DNA from: Gammaproteobacteria bacterium
GTDB taxonomy: Bacteria > Pseudomonadota > Gammaproteobacteria > Ga0077536
DNA: 64,000 nt
Direction: 5' to 3'
Assembly (NCBI GenBank): GCA_009692365.1
Contig: SHZJ01000006.1
Span: 1 to 64,000, forward strand
Part shown: piece after piece, positions 52,883 to 62,647 of the stretch
How positions within the stretch are numbered: the stretch's first letter is position 1
How the letters are laid out: each line of letters begins with the position of its first letter
Position numbers and translations under genes: made by a program
Notes under the pieces: generated by a model
Databases searched by the model: none
What the model was told of the DNA's origin: nothing
What the model saw: the letters and a program-made list of their open reading frames with translations, nothing else

Positions 52883-54439
52883 CTAGCCGAACACCGCCTC
52901 CACCAAATGCGGGCCGGGTTCGCGGCACATCACGCCAAGCAGGGCATCGAGCTCGCTCACGGTGGTCGCCCGCCCAGCGTTCACGCCCATCCCGCGCGCC
53001 AGCGACACCCAGTCCAGTACCGGATCGCCGAGGTCCAGCATCGAGCGTGCCTTGGGACCCTGCGCGCCCCCACCGACCCGGTCGAACTCGAAGTTCAGAA
53101 TGGCGTAGCTGCGATTCGCATAAACAATCGTGATGATATCCAAGTGCTCGCGGGCCATCGTCCACAGTGCCTGCACGGTATACATGGCGCTGCCATCGCC
53201 CTCCAAACAAATGACTTTGCGCCCCGGCGCCGCCAACGCCGCACCCACTGCCAGCGGCAAACCGTTACCAATCGCACCACCGCACAGTTGCAGATAGTCG
53301 TGGGGGGCGCTGCCGCTGCTCATTTGCTGCGCAGGCAAAGAGCCGGTGACGGATTCATCCACCACCACCGCATGCTCGGGGATATGGCGCGCCACCACCA
53401 CCGCGATGGCGAGCGTGCTGAGCGGGCCGGGCACTAAATCAGGCCGCTGCGCCGCTTGCAACAAGGGTTGCTGCGCACGCGCAGACAGCGCGTCTGCCAA
53501 GGCCGCCAAGGCTGCTGGCACATCGTCTTGAGGGCCTGCCAGCGGCAGCACGGTGCAGCCCGGAGGCACGAGCACGCTGGGCTTTTCAGGGTAGGCAAAG
53601 AACGCGACCGGCCGCTGCGCACCCACCAACACCATGAGGTCGACACCGGCGGTCAGCTCGAGGGCGGCCTCCCCACGGTAGGGCAACGGCACCAGTGCGA
53701 CGCGCCCGGCACCGCGTTCGATCCGTCGATTGAACGTCTCGGCGTGTACACGCATACCCGCGCCGGCGGCAATCCGGCCAGCGTTCAGCAGCGCCTCGCC
53801 GACTAAGGCCTCGCCCCCTAACAGCAACATGGGTTTGCGGGCAGCGCGAATCGCGGCCGCCACGGTTGCGATGTGCTCGGCGCTCACCGCTGGGGGTGCC
53901 ACCGGCGGGAGCGCGGGCGGCAGCGCGTAGTCCGCGGGCAGTTCGCTCCAGGCGGCGTCGGCCGGCACAATCAGCGTGGTAACCCCGCCCGGCAGGCGCC
54001 CCGCCGCGGCCACGGCCTGCACGCCATCGGCGGCGAGGCTGGCGGCATCGCTGCTGGTTCGCACCCAGCGCGATACCGGGCGGGCAATACCCTCGATGTC
54101 CGAGGTCAGCGGCGCATCAAAACCCAGATGGTAGGTGGCATGGTCGCCCACCACGTTGATGACCGGCGAGTTTGCCTTGCGGGCGTTATGCAGATTGGCC
54201 ACCCCGTTGGCGAGACCCGGTCCCAAATGCAGCAAGGTGCAGGCGGGCCTACCCGCTAGTCGGGCGTAGCCGTCAGCGGCTCCGGTAACCACCCCCTCAT
54301 ACAGCGCCAGCACCGGCCGCAGACCGGGGATTTTGTCGACCGCCGCCACCAACTGCATTTCGGAGGTGCCGGGATTGGCCAAGCACAGTTCAACGCCGCT
54401 GCGCACCATCACCGTGACCAAGGCTTCAGCGCCGTTCAT
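52883..54439 (-). CDS. Thiamine-diphosphate enzyme, acetolactate synthase large-subunit-like
   Basis: A 518-residue ThDP enzyme. The N-terminal pyrimidine-binding domain has CLANPGTSEMQLV and LALYEGVVTGAADGYARLAG with the catalytic Glu. GDHATYHLGFDAPL follows, and the C-terminal domain has EGDGSAMYTVQALWTMAREHLDIITIVYANRSY, the GDGS...N cofactor motif. It resembles benzoylformate decarboxylase/MdlC-like or acetolactate synthase-like proteins rather than IlvB, being short and without a regulatory subunit gene. It probably decarboxylates or condenses 2-oxo acids. The ATG follows AAGGAG. It is divergent from the MFS transporter (179 bp), a common arrangement for an enzyme and its substrate carrier. 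Confidence 0.93.
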   Translation of the reverse strand: MNGAEALVTVMVRSGVELCLANPGTSEMQLVAAVDKIPGLRPVLALYEGVVTGAADGYARLAGRPACTLLHLGPGLANGVANLHNARKANSPVINVVGDHATYHLGFDAPLTSDIEGIARPVSRWVRTSSDAASLAADGVQAVAAAGRLPGGVTTLIVPADAAWSELPADYALPPALPPVAPPAVSAEHIATVAAAIRAARKPMLLLGGEALVGEALLNAGRIAAGAGMRVHAETFNRRIERGAGRVALVPLPYRGEAALELTAGVDLMVLVGAQRPVAFFAYPEKPSVLVPPGCTVLPLAGPQDDVPAALAALADALSARAQQPLLQAAQRPDLVPGPLSTLAIAVVVARHIPEHAVVVDESVTGSLPAQQMSSGSAPHDYLQLCGGAIGNGLPLAVGAALAAPGRKVICLEGDGSAMYTVQALWTMAREHLDIITIVYANRSYAILNFEFDRVGGGAQGPKARSMLDLGDPVLDWVSLARGMGVNAGRATTVSELDALLGVMCREPGPHLVEAVFG

Positions 54440-54618
54440 AAAGACTCTCCTTACTGCGTTAACCGATGGGCCACGTTAAGCGCGGCGGCCTATTGTCGCG
54501 AATCGAAACGCATTTGTAGATTGTTATTTCACCCCCCGCGCGCGCTGCGGCGATGGCAGGCGGTGGTGGGCTCGGCTACTGTGCCAATCTTCGTGCCACC
54601 CGCTGCTGAGGTCTGTCA

Positions 54619-55866
54619 TTGAGTACATCAACGCTGCCCCCCGCGCGGGTTTTCTACGGTTGGGTAGTGATTGCGGCGGCTTTCTCCGTCTTGTTCCTCT
54701 CCTATGGCCTGCAATTCAGTTACGGGGTGTTTGTCACCGGCATGGCGAGCGAACTCGGCTGGAGCCGGGCCGACACCGCGCTGCCCTACTGTTTGTACGT
54801 CTTCGGTTACAGCGTGATGAGCGCCGTGACCGGCCGCGCCACCGACCGCTACGGCCCGCGCGCGGTGATTACCACCGGCGCGGTGCTGCTCGGGGCGGGC
54901 TGGGGCTTGAGCGCGCTGGTCACCGCCCGTTGGCAGATCAACCTCACGTTGGGCGTGCTGGCGGCGCTGGGGATGAGCGTGGCGTGGGTTCCGTGTAATG
55001 CCACCGTGGCCCGCTGGTTTACGCGCCGACGCGGCTTCGCGGTAGCGCTGGCCTCCAGCGGCACCAGCTTCGGCAATTTTTTGGTGCCGGCGCTCGCCGC
55101 CATGGCCGTCGCCGCGGCGGGTTGGCGGGTCACGCTGGGCAGCCTTGCGCTCCTGAGTGCCGTGCTGATGCTGGTGGCCGCGCGCTATATGGTTCGCGAT
55201 CCCGAAACCCTGCGGCTGTGGCCAGACGGCGATGCCACACCGCCATCCGCAGCCGCCCTCGCGTACGGCTCGACCGTGCGGGAGGTCATATGGACCGAGC
55301 CTTTTCTGATGCTGATAGCAATTTATCTCCTGACCTGGCTGGCCGTATTCGTCCCCTTCGTGCACGCGGCCGCCTACGCGGAGGATTTGGGGCTGAACAA
55401 AGTGGCCGCCGCCTCGGTGATCAGCGCCATCGGCATCGGCGGGGTGTGCGGGCGGCTGATGTGCGGCTTGGCGTCGGACCGCCTCGGGCACTTGCCCACC
55501 TTGGTCGCGATCTTCGCCCTGCAGGGCGCTGCGTTCCTCGCCTTCGCCGCGGCCGACGGCCTATACCTGCTGTGGGCGGCCGCCGTGCTTTTCGGCTGTG
55601 GTTACGGGGGCGGGGTGACCGTGTTGGCACCGCTGTGCGCAGACCTCTTTGGGCGCGCCCACGTGGCCAGCGTGGTAGGCGCAATTTTCGCCATTGCCGC
55701 GTCCCCGGCGGCGGTCGGCCCGTGGGTTGCGGGTTGGATTTACGACTCGACCGGGAGCTACGCCGCCGCCTTTGAGTGGTCAGCCGCGCTCAACGTCGTG
55801 GCCATGCTGCTCGCCGTCGTCTTGATCCAACGCCAGCGTCGCCCCGGTCAACCGCGCCTAGCTTGA
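54619..55866 (+). CDS. MFS transporter, monocarboxylate/oxalate-formate antiporter-like
   Basis: A 415-residue, 12-helix major facilitator. FYGWVVIAAAFSVLFLSYGLQFSYGVF is typical of the monocarboxylate/OFA group. The loop 2-3 signature is TGRATDRYGPRAV, RWFTRRRGFAVALASSGTSFG follows TM4, and CGLASDRLGH is the matching motif in the second half. It starts with TTG at 54619 preceded by TGAGG. Divergent from the ThDP enzyme; uptake of a carboxylate substrate for it is a reasonable guess. Confidence 0.93.
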   Translation: MSTSTLPPARVFYGWVVIAAAFSVLFLSYGLQFSYGVFVTGMASELGWSRADTALPYCLYVFGYSVMSAVTGRATDRYGPRAVITTGAVLLGAGWGLSALVTARWQINLTLGVLAALGMSVAWVPCNATVARWFTRRRGFAVALASSGTSFGNFLVPALAAMAVAAAGWRVTLGSLALLSAVLMLVAARYMVRDPETLRLWPDGDATPPSAAALAYGSTVREVIWTEPFLMLIAIYLLTWLAVFVPFVHAAAYAEDLGLNKVAAASVISAIGIGGVCGRLMCGLASDRLGHLPTLVAIFALQGAAFLAFAAADGLYLLWAAAVLFGCGYGGGVTVLAPLCADLFGRAHVASVVGAIFAIAASPAAVGPWVAGWIYDSTGSYAAAFEWSAALNVVAMLLAVVLIQRQRRPGQPRLA

Positions 55867-55893
55867 TAACGAATTCGGCGGGGGCAGCGGGGC

Positions 55894-56442
55894 CTAGCTG
55901 GCGGCGGCCGGTTGGGCTTTTGCGCGCCTGACGCGCGGGCTTGCGCTCGCGGCGGGGGCGGTCTTGCTGGCCCCGACTTCGGCTGCCCGGCGCTTGACGC
56001 TCACGACGGCCGGCGCCGGTTCCTCCAGCATCTTAAGCGCGGTGAATTCGCGGCTCGCGAATTTCCATACGCCTTTGAGCTTCACGTAATGGTCCAGATA
56101 ATACCCGGCCCCCAGCCATTCCATATCACGCCTGGCGCTCCGCAGTTCCAAAGAACAGCGCCCCACCGCATGCCCTTTTTTACCGAGTTCCACCACCTGA
56201 TTATGGATGTAGGGGCGTGGGGTGATGGCCAGACCACGCACATAAAAGGCCTGCAGATCGGCGTGGCCCTGCGCGGCAAGGGTCTGCGTGGCGGTCGCCA
56301 GACTGAAGCGACCGTCGGGTGCAAACAGTTGCACGAGCCCCGCAATATCGTTGCGCCAGACGCAGTCGCAATAGCGTGCCGGGAGTTCCCGAATGGCCTC
56401 GCGGTCGAGTAGGTCTTTTAACAGCTTGTCGGCATTTTTCAT
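55894..56442 (-). CDS. SnoaL/NTF2-like protein with basic Ala-rich tail
   Basis: A 182-residue protein. The first 140 residues show the NTF2-like cone fold of the SnoaL_4 type: DREAIRELPARYCDCVWRNDIAGLVQLFAPDGRF, then GLAITPRPYIHNQVVEL, RCSLELRS and GYYLDHYVKLKGVWKFASREF. Relatives include aromatic-ring dioxygenase small subunits and isomerase-like proteins. The C-terminal about 40 residues are Lys/Arg/Ala/Pro-rich (KRRAAEVGASK, RVRRAKAQPAAAS), an added low-complexity tail. Function unknown; the His/Asp in the pocket suggest a catalytic or ligand-binding role. Confidence 0.88.
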   Translation of the reverse strand: MKNADKLLKDLLDREAIRELPARYCDCVWRNDIAGLVQLFAPDGRFSLATATQTLAAQGHADLQAFYVRGLAITPRPYIHNQVVELGKKGHAVGRCSLELRSARRDMEWLGAGYYLDHYVKLKGVWKFASREFTALKMLEEPAPAVVSVKRRAAEVGASKTAPAASASPRVRRAKAQPAAAS

Positions 56443-56610
56443 TGAGCAAGAACCTTTTTGTCTGTGCGTTTACAGCGGCACCGGGTGCGTGCGCCACCGT
56501 GAAATAATGTCCCAGCGCCCCCAACCGGCGTGCGCAATGGGTCGCAGTGAGTCCGGGGGCAGAATTACCCATCCCTAAGCTCAAACGCAAGCCAAGGGCC
56601 ATGGCCAGAC

Positions 56611-57024
56611 TTATTCTTCCGCCCGCCCCCGCAGCGCTTTGGTACGCGCGTGCAGTGCTTTGGTGTCTAGCCGTCGCTGCTGTGAACCCCGGGTTGGGCG
56701 CGTGGGCTTACGGGGTTTAGCGATAAAATTAGCCGCGAGGATGAGCTCACGCAGGCGCGCCAGCGCATCCTCCTGGTTACGCTCCTGCGTGCGGTGGCGC
56801 TGCGCCTTGATCACCACCACGCCCTCGGTCGTGATGCGCCGATCGCGGTGGGCGAGCAGACGGGCCTTGAGTGCGCTGGGCAACGACGAGGCTTGAATAG
56901 CGAAACGCAGATGCACGGCCGAGGCCACTTTATTGACGTTCTGGCCGCCAGCGCCCTGCGCACGGATCGCCTCGATCACGATTTCGTGGTCCGGCAGACT
57001 CAGGCGCGGGTTGATCACAAACAT
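56611..57024 (-). CDS. arfB: ArfB (YaeJ)-type ribosome rescue peptidyl-tRNA hydrolase
   Basis: A 137-residue class-I release-factor-like protein. The GGQ motif is in QGAGGQNVNKVASAVHLRF near residue 27. QRHRTQERNQEDALARLREL continues the domain. The basic tail (KPRKPTRPTRGSQQRRLDTKALH) binds the mRNA channel of stalled ribosomes. It frees ribosomes stuck at non-stop mRNAs. The ATG at 57024 follows GAGGA. It is divergent from the SDR gene (93 bp). Confidence 0.96.
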   Translation of the reverse strand: MFVINPRLSLPDHEIVIEAIRAQGAGGQNVNKVASAVHLRFAIQASSLPSALKARLLAHRDRRITTEGVVVIKAQRHRTQERNQEDALARLRELILAANFIAKPRKPTRPTRGSQQRRLDTKALHARTKALRGRAEE

Positions 57025-57117
57025 GCAAAATCCTCGCGGCACCGACTGCGCTAGCGTTTGCACTACACAGCCCCGATAATTTTCTGCCCCTACTAGGCGT
57101 GGAGCAGCGTCATTCCC

Positions 57118-57897
57118 ATGGTCAGCAACTTATTCGATCTTACCGGCAAGGTGGCTTTAATTACCGGCTCCACCAAAGGCATCGGGCGCAGCATCGCCAC
57201 CGCCATGGCGCACCACGGCGCCAGCGTCGTGATTTGCAGCCGTAAGGCCGACGCCTGCGACCAAGTGGCGGCGTCGATCAACGCCGAACTGGGCGGCGCC
57301 GCAGGCAGCGCGCTCGCCATCCCGGCGAATATTGGCGATAAAGCCGCGTTGGAAAGACTGGTCGCGACCACCCTCGAACGACTAGGGCGCATCGATATTC
57401 TAGTGTGCAACGCCGCCGTCAATCCCTATTACGGCTCGATGCGCGATTTACCCGACGACGCCTTCGAGAAAATTCTCGGGGTGAACATCATCGCCAATCA
57501 TTGGCTCACGCAGATGGTCTTGCCGCAGATGATCGCCCGGCGTGACGGCGCGGTGATACTGGTGTCCTCGGTGGGCGGCCTGAAAGGCCACGATAAGCTC
57601 GGTGCCTACTGCATCTCCAAAGCGGCCGACCTCCAGTTGGTGCGCAATCTGGCGGTGGAAAATGGCCCGCACAATGTGCGCGTCAACGCGATTTCCCCCG
57701 GCCTCATCCGCACCGACTTCGCCCGCACGCTGTGGGAGAATCCAAGCCTGCTGGCCAAGCGCACCGCCAACGACCCGTTGCGCAGGATCGGCGAGCCAGA
57801 CGAACTGGCCGGCATCGCCGTGTATCTCGCCAGCCGCGCCGGCAGCTTCACCACCGGCCAAAATTTTGTCATCGACGGCGGCAGCACCATTACCTGA
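57118..57897 (+). CDS. Short-chain dehydrogenase/reductase
   Basis: A 259-residue classical SDR. TGSTKGIGRSIATAM is the cofactor loop, NAAVNPYYG follows strand 4, and catalytic residues are Ser in VSSVGGLKGH and Tyr/Lys in YCISKAA. The Arg in VICSRKAD after strand 2 suggests NADP(H). The C-terminus ends GQNFVIDGGSTIT, the usual FabG-like ending. It is close to DHRS4/2-family or 3-oxoacyl reductase types. Convergent with the epoxide hydrolase 21 bp away. Confidence 0.95.
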   Translation: MVSNLFDLTGKVALITGSTKGIGRSIATAMAHHGASVVICSRKADACDQVAASINAELGGAAGSALAIPANIGDKAALERLVATTLERLGRIDILVCNAAVNPYYGSMRDLPDDAFEKILGVNIIANHWLTQMVLPQMIARRDGAVILVSSVGGLKGHDKLGAYCISKAADLQLVRNLAVENGPHNVRVNAISPGLIRTDFARTLWENPSLLAKRTANDPLRRIGEPDELAGIAVYLASRAGSFTTGQNFVIDGGSTIT

Positions 57898-57917
57898 GGC
57901 ACCAGGGTGGGCGGGCC

Positions 57918-59060
57918 TCAGCGCAGCGCGCGGAAGGCGGTGCGCAGCTCCTCCACAAATATCTCGGGCTGCTCGAAGGCGGCAAAATGGCCGCCTTTCT
58001 CCAACACGTTGTAGTGCATGAGGTTGCTGTAGCGTGCCTGCGCCCAACGACGCGAGGGGCGAAAAATCTCGCGGGGGTAGATGCTCACCGCGACCGGCAA
58101 ATCGATGGGCAGCCGGGGGCTGGCCTTCGCCCCGAAGCTTTCCCAGTACAGCCGCGCCGAGGATGCGGCGGCGGCGGGCAGCCAATACATCATGACGTTG
58201 TCCAGTAATTCATCGCGGCTTAGCGCGTTCTCTGGATGCCCGTTGCAGTCCGTCCAAGCCCAAAATTTCTCGACTATCCACGCCGCCTGGCCGCTGGGAG
58301 AATCCACCAGCCCGTAACCCACCGTCTGCGGGCGGGTGCTCTGTTGTTTGGAATAACCTGAATCCCATTCCCAATACTGCTTGCCCTGCGCGATGGCGCG
58401 CTGTTCGGCGGGCGTGAGGTTGTTGCGCGACTCGGGGGTGGGCGCCACCAACGGCATGTTGACGTGGATGGCAGCGCAGTGTTCGGTTTCGGTGAGGGCC
58501 ATGCTGTGGGTGACCATCGAGCCCCAATCGCCGCCCTGCGCGACGTAGCGCGGATAGTCCAAGCGGGCCATCAGTTCCCCCCAGGCGCTACCGATGCGCT
58601 GGGTGGTCCAGCCAGGCGCCGTGGGTTTGCCGGAAAAGCCAAACCCGGGCAGGCTAGGACACACGATATGAAAGGCATCACGGGGGTCGCCGCCGTGGGC
58701 AGCCGGGTCGCTTAACGGCCCGACCACTTTCAAGAACTCGACGACCGAACCCGGCCAGCCGTGGGTCATGACCACCGGCAAGGCGTTGGCCACCGGCGAG
58801 CGGACGTGCATAAACTGGATCGCAAGCCCCTGAATTTCGGTGCGGAACTGGGGCCAGTAGTTCAGCCGCGTCTCACAGCGCCGCCAGTCGTAAGCCGCGC
58901 CCCAGTAGGCGCAGAGTTCCTGCAGATAGGCCAGCGGGACCCCTTGGCTCCAGTCGTTAGGGGTCTCGCGTTCGGGCCAGCGGGTGTGGGCCAAACGGCT
59001 TTTGAGTTCGGTCAGCGCGCGCTCTGGCACGGCAAATCGAAACGGCTGGATCTCGGTCAT
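57918..59060 (-). CDS. Epoxide hydrolase with EHN N-terminal domain
   Basis: A 380-residue protein of the microsomal/juvenile hormone epoxide hydrolase type. The EHN domain (about residues 1-105, ending NYWPQFRTEIQGLAIQFMH) is followed by an alpha/beta hydrolase core. The oxyanion motif is THGWPGSVVEF, the nucleophile Asp lies in GGDWGS, a tyrosine-containing lid follows, and the catalytic His is in GGHFAAFEQPE. It opens epoxides to diols. The ATG follows GGGGAG. It is 43 bp from the F420-type oxidoreductase upstream, so the two are probably one operon; with the Baeyer-Villiger enzyme nearby this hints at terpenoid or aryl epoxide/ketone metabolism. Confidence 0.95.
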   Translation of the reverse strand: MTEIQPFRFAVPERALTELKSRLAHTRWPERETPNDWSQGVPLAYLQELCAYWGAAYDWRRCETRLNYWPQFRTEIQGLAIQFMHVRSPVANALPVVMTHGWPGSVVEFLKVVGPLSDPAAHGGDPRDAFHIVCPSLPGFGFSGKPTAPGWTTQRIGSAWGELMARLDYPRYVAQGGDWGSMVTHSMALTETEHCAAIHVNMPLVAPTPESRNNLTPAEQRAIAQGKQYWEWDSGYSKQQSTRPQTVGYGLVDSPSGQAAWIVEKFWAWTDCNGHPENALSRDELLDNVMMYWLPAAAASSARLYWESFGAKASPRLPIDLPVAVSIYPREIFRPSRRWAQARYSNLMHYNVLEKGGHFAAFEQPEIFVEELRTAFRALR

Positions 59061-59102
59061 GGACTCCCCTGTCGAAATTGTGGCGCCGACACCCTGAGGT
59101 GG

Positions 59103-60026
59103 TCAGCTAAATTCGTGGCGCACGGCCGCTAAAAAATCGAAGGTGCGCGCGTAGGCGCCCACCTCAACGGGAATTATCGCGGCGTTGAAATCGGTCACGC
59201 CGCTGTCGCGCAAACGCTGCAAGCCCACCCGCAGCGCGGCCTCATCGCCGACCAGCGCAATCTCCGCGGGGTCGGCCAGACCTTCGCGATCGAGCATGCT
59301 GCGATAGCTCGGCAGTTGCCCGTACATGGCTAATAGCCGGGCCAGCTGCGCACGCGCTGCGTCCACGCGCGTGGTCAGCACGACGGGAAACCCGCCGATC
59401 ACCCGTGGCGCGGGACGGCCCGCGGCGAGCGCACCGGCCATGAGTTGCGGCACGATGTGGTTTTTCATCGTCACCGGCCCGACCATCCAGGTGCTGGTGC
59501 CGTCCGCCAGTTCACCGGTGAGCCGCAGCATGTGCCGGCCCAACGCCGCCACCACGACCGGTACATCGGGCACGTTCGGCACGCGAAATTGGGCGTTTTT
59601 CAGCTGGAATTCGGCGCCCACGTGGCGGCTCACCTCGCCCCGCAGCAGCGGCCGCAGCGCTGCTAGATATTCGCGCATATGGCGCGCCGGTTGCGCGAAA
59701 GACAGCCCGAAAAGGTCCTCGATGACGGCCCGGTGCGACACCCCCAGCCCCAGCACGAAGCGATTGCTGCACGCCTGTGCCGTGGTGAGCGCCTGTTGCG
59801 CCATGGCAACCGGATGGCGGGGATAGGTTGGCGTGACCGCCGTGCCGAGCTCAATGCGCTGGGTCTCACGCCCCACTAGCCCTAGGGTTGAGATGGCATC
59901 GAGCGAGAAAATATTGGCCATCCACAGGCTGTCGAAACCCGCCGCCTCGGCCTGCCGCGCGGTGGCGATTATCTCCTCGAGGTGCAGCCCCTCTAAGCTT
60001 GCAGCCGTCATTAAGCCAAACCGCAT
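59103..60026 (-). CDS. LLM class F420-dependent oxidoreductase
   Basis: A 307-residue luciferase-like TIM-barrel protein of the F420-type subfamily. FGLMTAASLEGLHLEEIIATARQAEAAGF, WMANIFSLDAISTLGLVG, ELGTAVTPTYPRHPVAMAQQALT and RFVLGLGVSHRAVIE are family blocks, followed by PDVPVVVAALGRHMLRLTGELADGT. Many such proteins in proteobacteria may use FMN instead of F420. The ATG at 60026 follows AAGGAGAG. First gene of a likely operon with the epoxide hydrolase. Substrate unknown. Confidence 0.93.
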   Translation of the reverse strand: MRFGLMTAASLEGLHLEEIIATARQAEAAGFDSLWMANIFSLDAISTLGLVGRETQRIELGTAVTPTYPRHPVAMAQQALTTAQACSNRFVLGLGVSHRAVIEDLFGLSFAQPARHMREYLAALRPLLRGEVSRHVGAEFQLKNAQFRVPNVPDVPVVVAALGRHMLRLTGELADGTSTWMVGPVTMKNHIVPQLMAGALAAGRPAPRVIGGFPVVLTTRVDAARAQLARLLAMYGQLPSYRSMLDREGLADPAEIALVGDEAALRVGLQRLRDSGVTDFNAAIIPVEVGAYARTFDFLAAVRHEFS

Positions 60027-60138
60027 CGTGCTCTCCTTAAGACGCCCGGCACCCCGCGCGCCGCGCCAGTATAACGACCCGATTTACCCCGAATAGAGCC
60101 TGAGTATACTGTGCGGCCAGCCGCCAAGAGGGATCGTT

Positions 60139-60864
60139 GTGAGACCAATCAAGGGAGTTTTTTTTGACCTCGGCGGGACGCTTTTTAGCTATCGTCAGGT
60201 GCCACGACAGCACGCGGAATTACTGACCAGCGCCGCTGCCCGGCTGGGGCTTGCCGACGCCCGCCCCCTCAAAAAGGCCTATGGCGTGGCGCTGGCCGCC
60301 CTGAGCGCGAGCTACGGGCAGAAAACCTATTACCTGCACCGCGACCTGTTTCGCGAGGCCTTTGAGCACTGCGTGGAGCTGGTGGGTCAGCGTGCGGACG
60401 ACGCCTTGACGCACTGGTATCTGGAGGCGCACCAGACCGGCGTCTTTGGCTCGCTGGAACTGAAATCGGATTGTCTGGCGACCCTCAAGGCGCTCCGCGC
60501 GCGCGGTCTGTATGTGTCCATCGTCTCCAACATCGACGACGACCTGCTCACCGCCCTCGTCGCCCGCGAGGCCTTAGGCCCGTTGCTCGACCATTGGACC
60601 AGCTCCGAGGAGGCGCAGTCCTGCAAGCCCCATCGCGGGTTCTTTGAACACTGCCGGCGCAAGTCTGGGCTGCCAGCCGCCGAGATTTTGTTTGTCGGCG
60701 ACTCCCCCGAACACGATATCGAAGGTGCCGCGGCCATGGGCATGCAAACCGCGCTCGTCCGCAATGTCGGCATGCCGCCGCCGCTGCAGGCGGGACGCGC
60801 AAGCGTGGCGCCCCAGCACACCATCGGCCAGTTGCACGAACTACTCGCCATCGTGGGGCCTTGA
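60139..60864 (+). CDS. HAD-superfamily hydrolase
   Basis: A 241-residue HAD phosphatase with an alpha-helical cap (about residues 15-105). Motif I is FFDLGGTL, in which the second acidic residue of DxD is Gly, a variant common in this subfamily. Motif II is VSIVSNID, motif III KPHRGFF and motif IV VGDSPEHDIEGAAAMG. The GTG start at 60139 follows AGAGGG. It is likely a small-molecule phosphatase; the DxG motif I could weaken general acid catalysis, though relatives with the same motif are annotated as active. Confidence 0.92.
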   Translation: MRPIKGVFFDLGGTLFSYRQVPRQHAELLTSAAARLGLADARPLKKAYGVALAALSASYGQKTYYLHRDLFREAFEHCVELVGQRADDALTHWYLEAHQTGVFGSLELKSDCLATLKALRARGLYVSIVSNIDDDLLTALVAREALGPLLDHWTSSEEAQSCKPHRGFFEHCRRKSGLPAAEILFVGDSPEHDIEGAAAMGMQTALVRNVGMPPPLQAGRASVAPQHTIGQLHELLAIVGP

Positions 60865-61001
60865 AGCGGGTGCCCGCAGGTCTGGCGAGGCCTGACTAGC
60901 GTAATGTTAAGGCAGGCTTGATAATCCGCGTCCAAGCCGGCGCCGCAGTCCGCCGGAAGGCCCGTACTACCCAGCAACCACCGCACGCCCGAGCATCGAC
61001 C

Positions 61002-62609
61002 ATGACGACTTCCAAACCTATCGCACCGCTAGACGCGGTTATCGTTGGCGCCGGTTTTGCCGGACTCTACATGCTGCACCGTCTGCGCCAGCAGGGCTTC
61101 AGCGCGCGCATCCTAGAAGCCGGCAGCGGCGCTGGCGGCACCTGGTTCTGGAATCGCTATCCGGGCGCGCGCTGCGACATCGAAAGCATGGAGTACTCCT
61201 ATAAATTCTCCGCCGCGCTGGCCCAGGAGTGGGATTGGTCGGAGCGTTACGCCACCCAGCCCGAACTCATGCGCTACCTCAATCATGTGATCGCGCGGTT
61301 TAATTTGGGCGAGCACATGGTCTACGACACGCGGGTGGCCAGCGCCCACTTCGATGAGACCACGGGCCTGTGGGCGCTCACGAGCACCGCCGGCGACACC
61401 ACCATCGCGCGTCACTGCATCATGGCCACCGGCTGCCTGTCCGCGGCCAATATGCCCGAGTTTCCCGGCCGCGAATCCTATACCGGCGCCACCTACCACA
61501 CCGGCAAATGGCCGCACGAGGGCGTGGATTTCACCGGCAAGACGGTCGCGATTATCGGCACGGGGTCGTCGTCCGTTCAGTCCATTCCGTTCATTGCGCA
61601 AGAGGCCAAGCACCTGTACGTGCTGCAGCGGACCGCCAGTTACTCCGTGCCGGCGCATAACACCCCACTCGACGCGGCGATGCGCGACGCCACCAAAACC
61701 AATTACGACGCACTACGCGCCCGCGGCCTGGCGCAGCCCTTGGCCTTCGACATCCACTTGAACGACAAGGCGGCGAGCGAACTGACCCCCGAGCAGATTC
61801 AGGCTGAGATGGACCGCCGCTGGGCCCTCGGCGGATTGCCCATATACGGCGCGTTCGCCGATTTACTGACCAACGCGCAGACCAATCAATTAGCCGCTGA
61901 ATACGTGCGCGGTAAAATTCGCACGGTGGTCAAGGACGCGGCGGTCGCCGAACTGCTCGCCCCCAAGGGCATGCTGGGCTGCAAGCGTATCTGCGTGGAT
62001 ACCGGCTATTACGAAACCTTCAACCGCGAAAACGTGACCCTGATCGATGTGAGCCAGCAGGGGATTGAAGAAATCACCCCAACCGGGCTGCGCGCCGCCG
62101 GTCAGACCTTAACGGTAGACGCCATCATCTACGCCACGGGCTTCGATGCGATGACCGGCTCGCTCGAGCGTATCGACATCCGCGGTCGGGGCGGCAAGAC
62201 GCTAAAAGAGAAATGGTCGGCCGGCCCAATTACCTACTTGGGTCTGATGTCTGCGGGCTTTCCTAATTTCTTTACCATCAGCGGTCCGGGCAGCCCCTCG
62301 GTGCTCACCAATATGGTGATGTCCATCGAGCAGCACGTGGATTTCATCGCCGAGTGTTTAGCGCACCTGCGGGCACAGGACCTGCAGCACATCGAACCGC
62401 AGCCTGGCGCCGAGCAGACTTGGGTGGGTCACGTGGACGCCGTCGCCAGCGCCACCCTGCTGTACTCCTGCAACTCTTGGTACCTCGGCGCGAATGTGCC
62501 CGGCAAACCGCGGGTTTTCATGCCCTATATTGGCTTTCCCGCCTACGCGGACCAATGTCGAGAGGTGGTGGCGCAGGGCTACGCCGGTTTCCATCTCAGC
62601 GCCGCTTAA
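61002..62609 (+). CDS. Flavin-containing Baeyer-Villiger monooxygenase (cyclohexanone monooxygenase-like)
   Basis: A 535-residue class B flavoprotein. FAD motif AVIVGAGFAGLYMLHRL starts near residue 12, GTWFWNRYPGARCDIESMEYSY follows, and the BVMO fingerprint is YTGATYHTGKWP. The second Rossmann motif (NADPH) is TVAIIGTGSSSVQSIP. IIYATGFDAMTGSL is the late ATG-type motif. It inserts oxygen next to a ketone to make an ester or lactone. I chose the ATG at 61002, as upstream residues do not fit. It may feed the nearby hydrolases. Substrates of this group range from cyclic ketones to steroids and phenyl ketones. Confidence 0.95.
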   Translation: MTTSKPIAPLDAVIVGAGFAGLYMLHRLRQQGFSARILEAGSGAGGTWFWNRYPGARCDIESMEYSYKFSAALAQEWDWSERYATQPELMRYLNHVIARFNLGEHMVYDTRVASAHFDETTGLWALTSTAGDTTIARHCIMATGCLSAANMPEFPGRESYTGATYHTGKWPHEGVDFTGKTVAIIGTGSSSVQSIPFIAQEAKHLYVLQRTASYSVPAHNTPLDAAMRDATKTNYDALRARGLAQPLAFDIHLNDKAASELTPEQIQAEMDRRWALGGLPIYGAFADLLTNAQTNQLAAEYVRGKIRTVVKDAAVAELLAPKGMLGCKRICVDTGYYETFNRENVTLIDVSQQGIEEITPTGLRAAGQTLTVDAIIYATGFDAMTGSLERIDIRGRGGKTLKEKWSAGPITYLGLMSAGFPNFFTISGPGSPSVLTNMVMSIEQHVDFIAECLAHLRAQDLQHIEPQPGAEQTWVGHVDAVASATLLYSCNSWYLGANVPGKPRVFMPYIGFPAYADQCREVVAQGYAGFHLSAA

Positions 62610-62647
62610 GGCCCGCGCGGCCAGCGCCCGGTGCGCTTAAGGCTGGC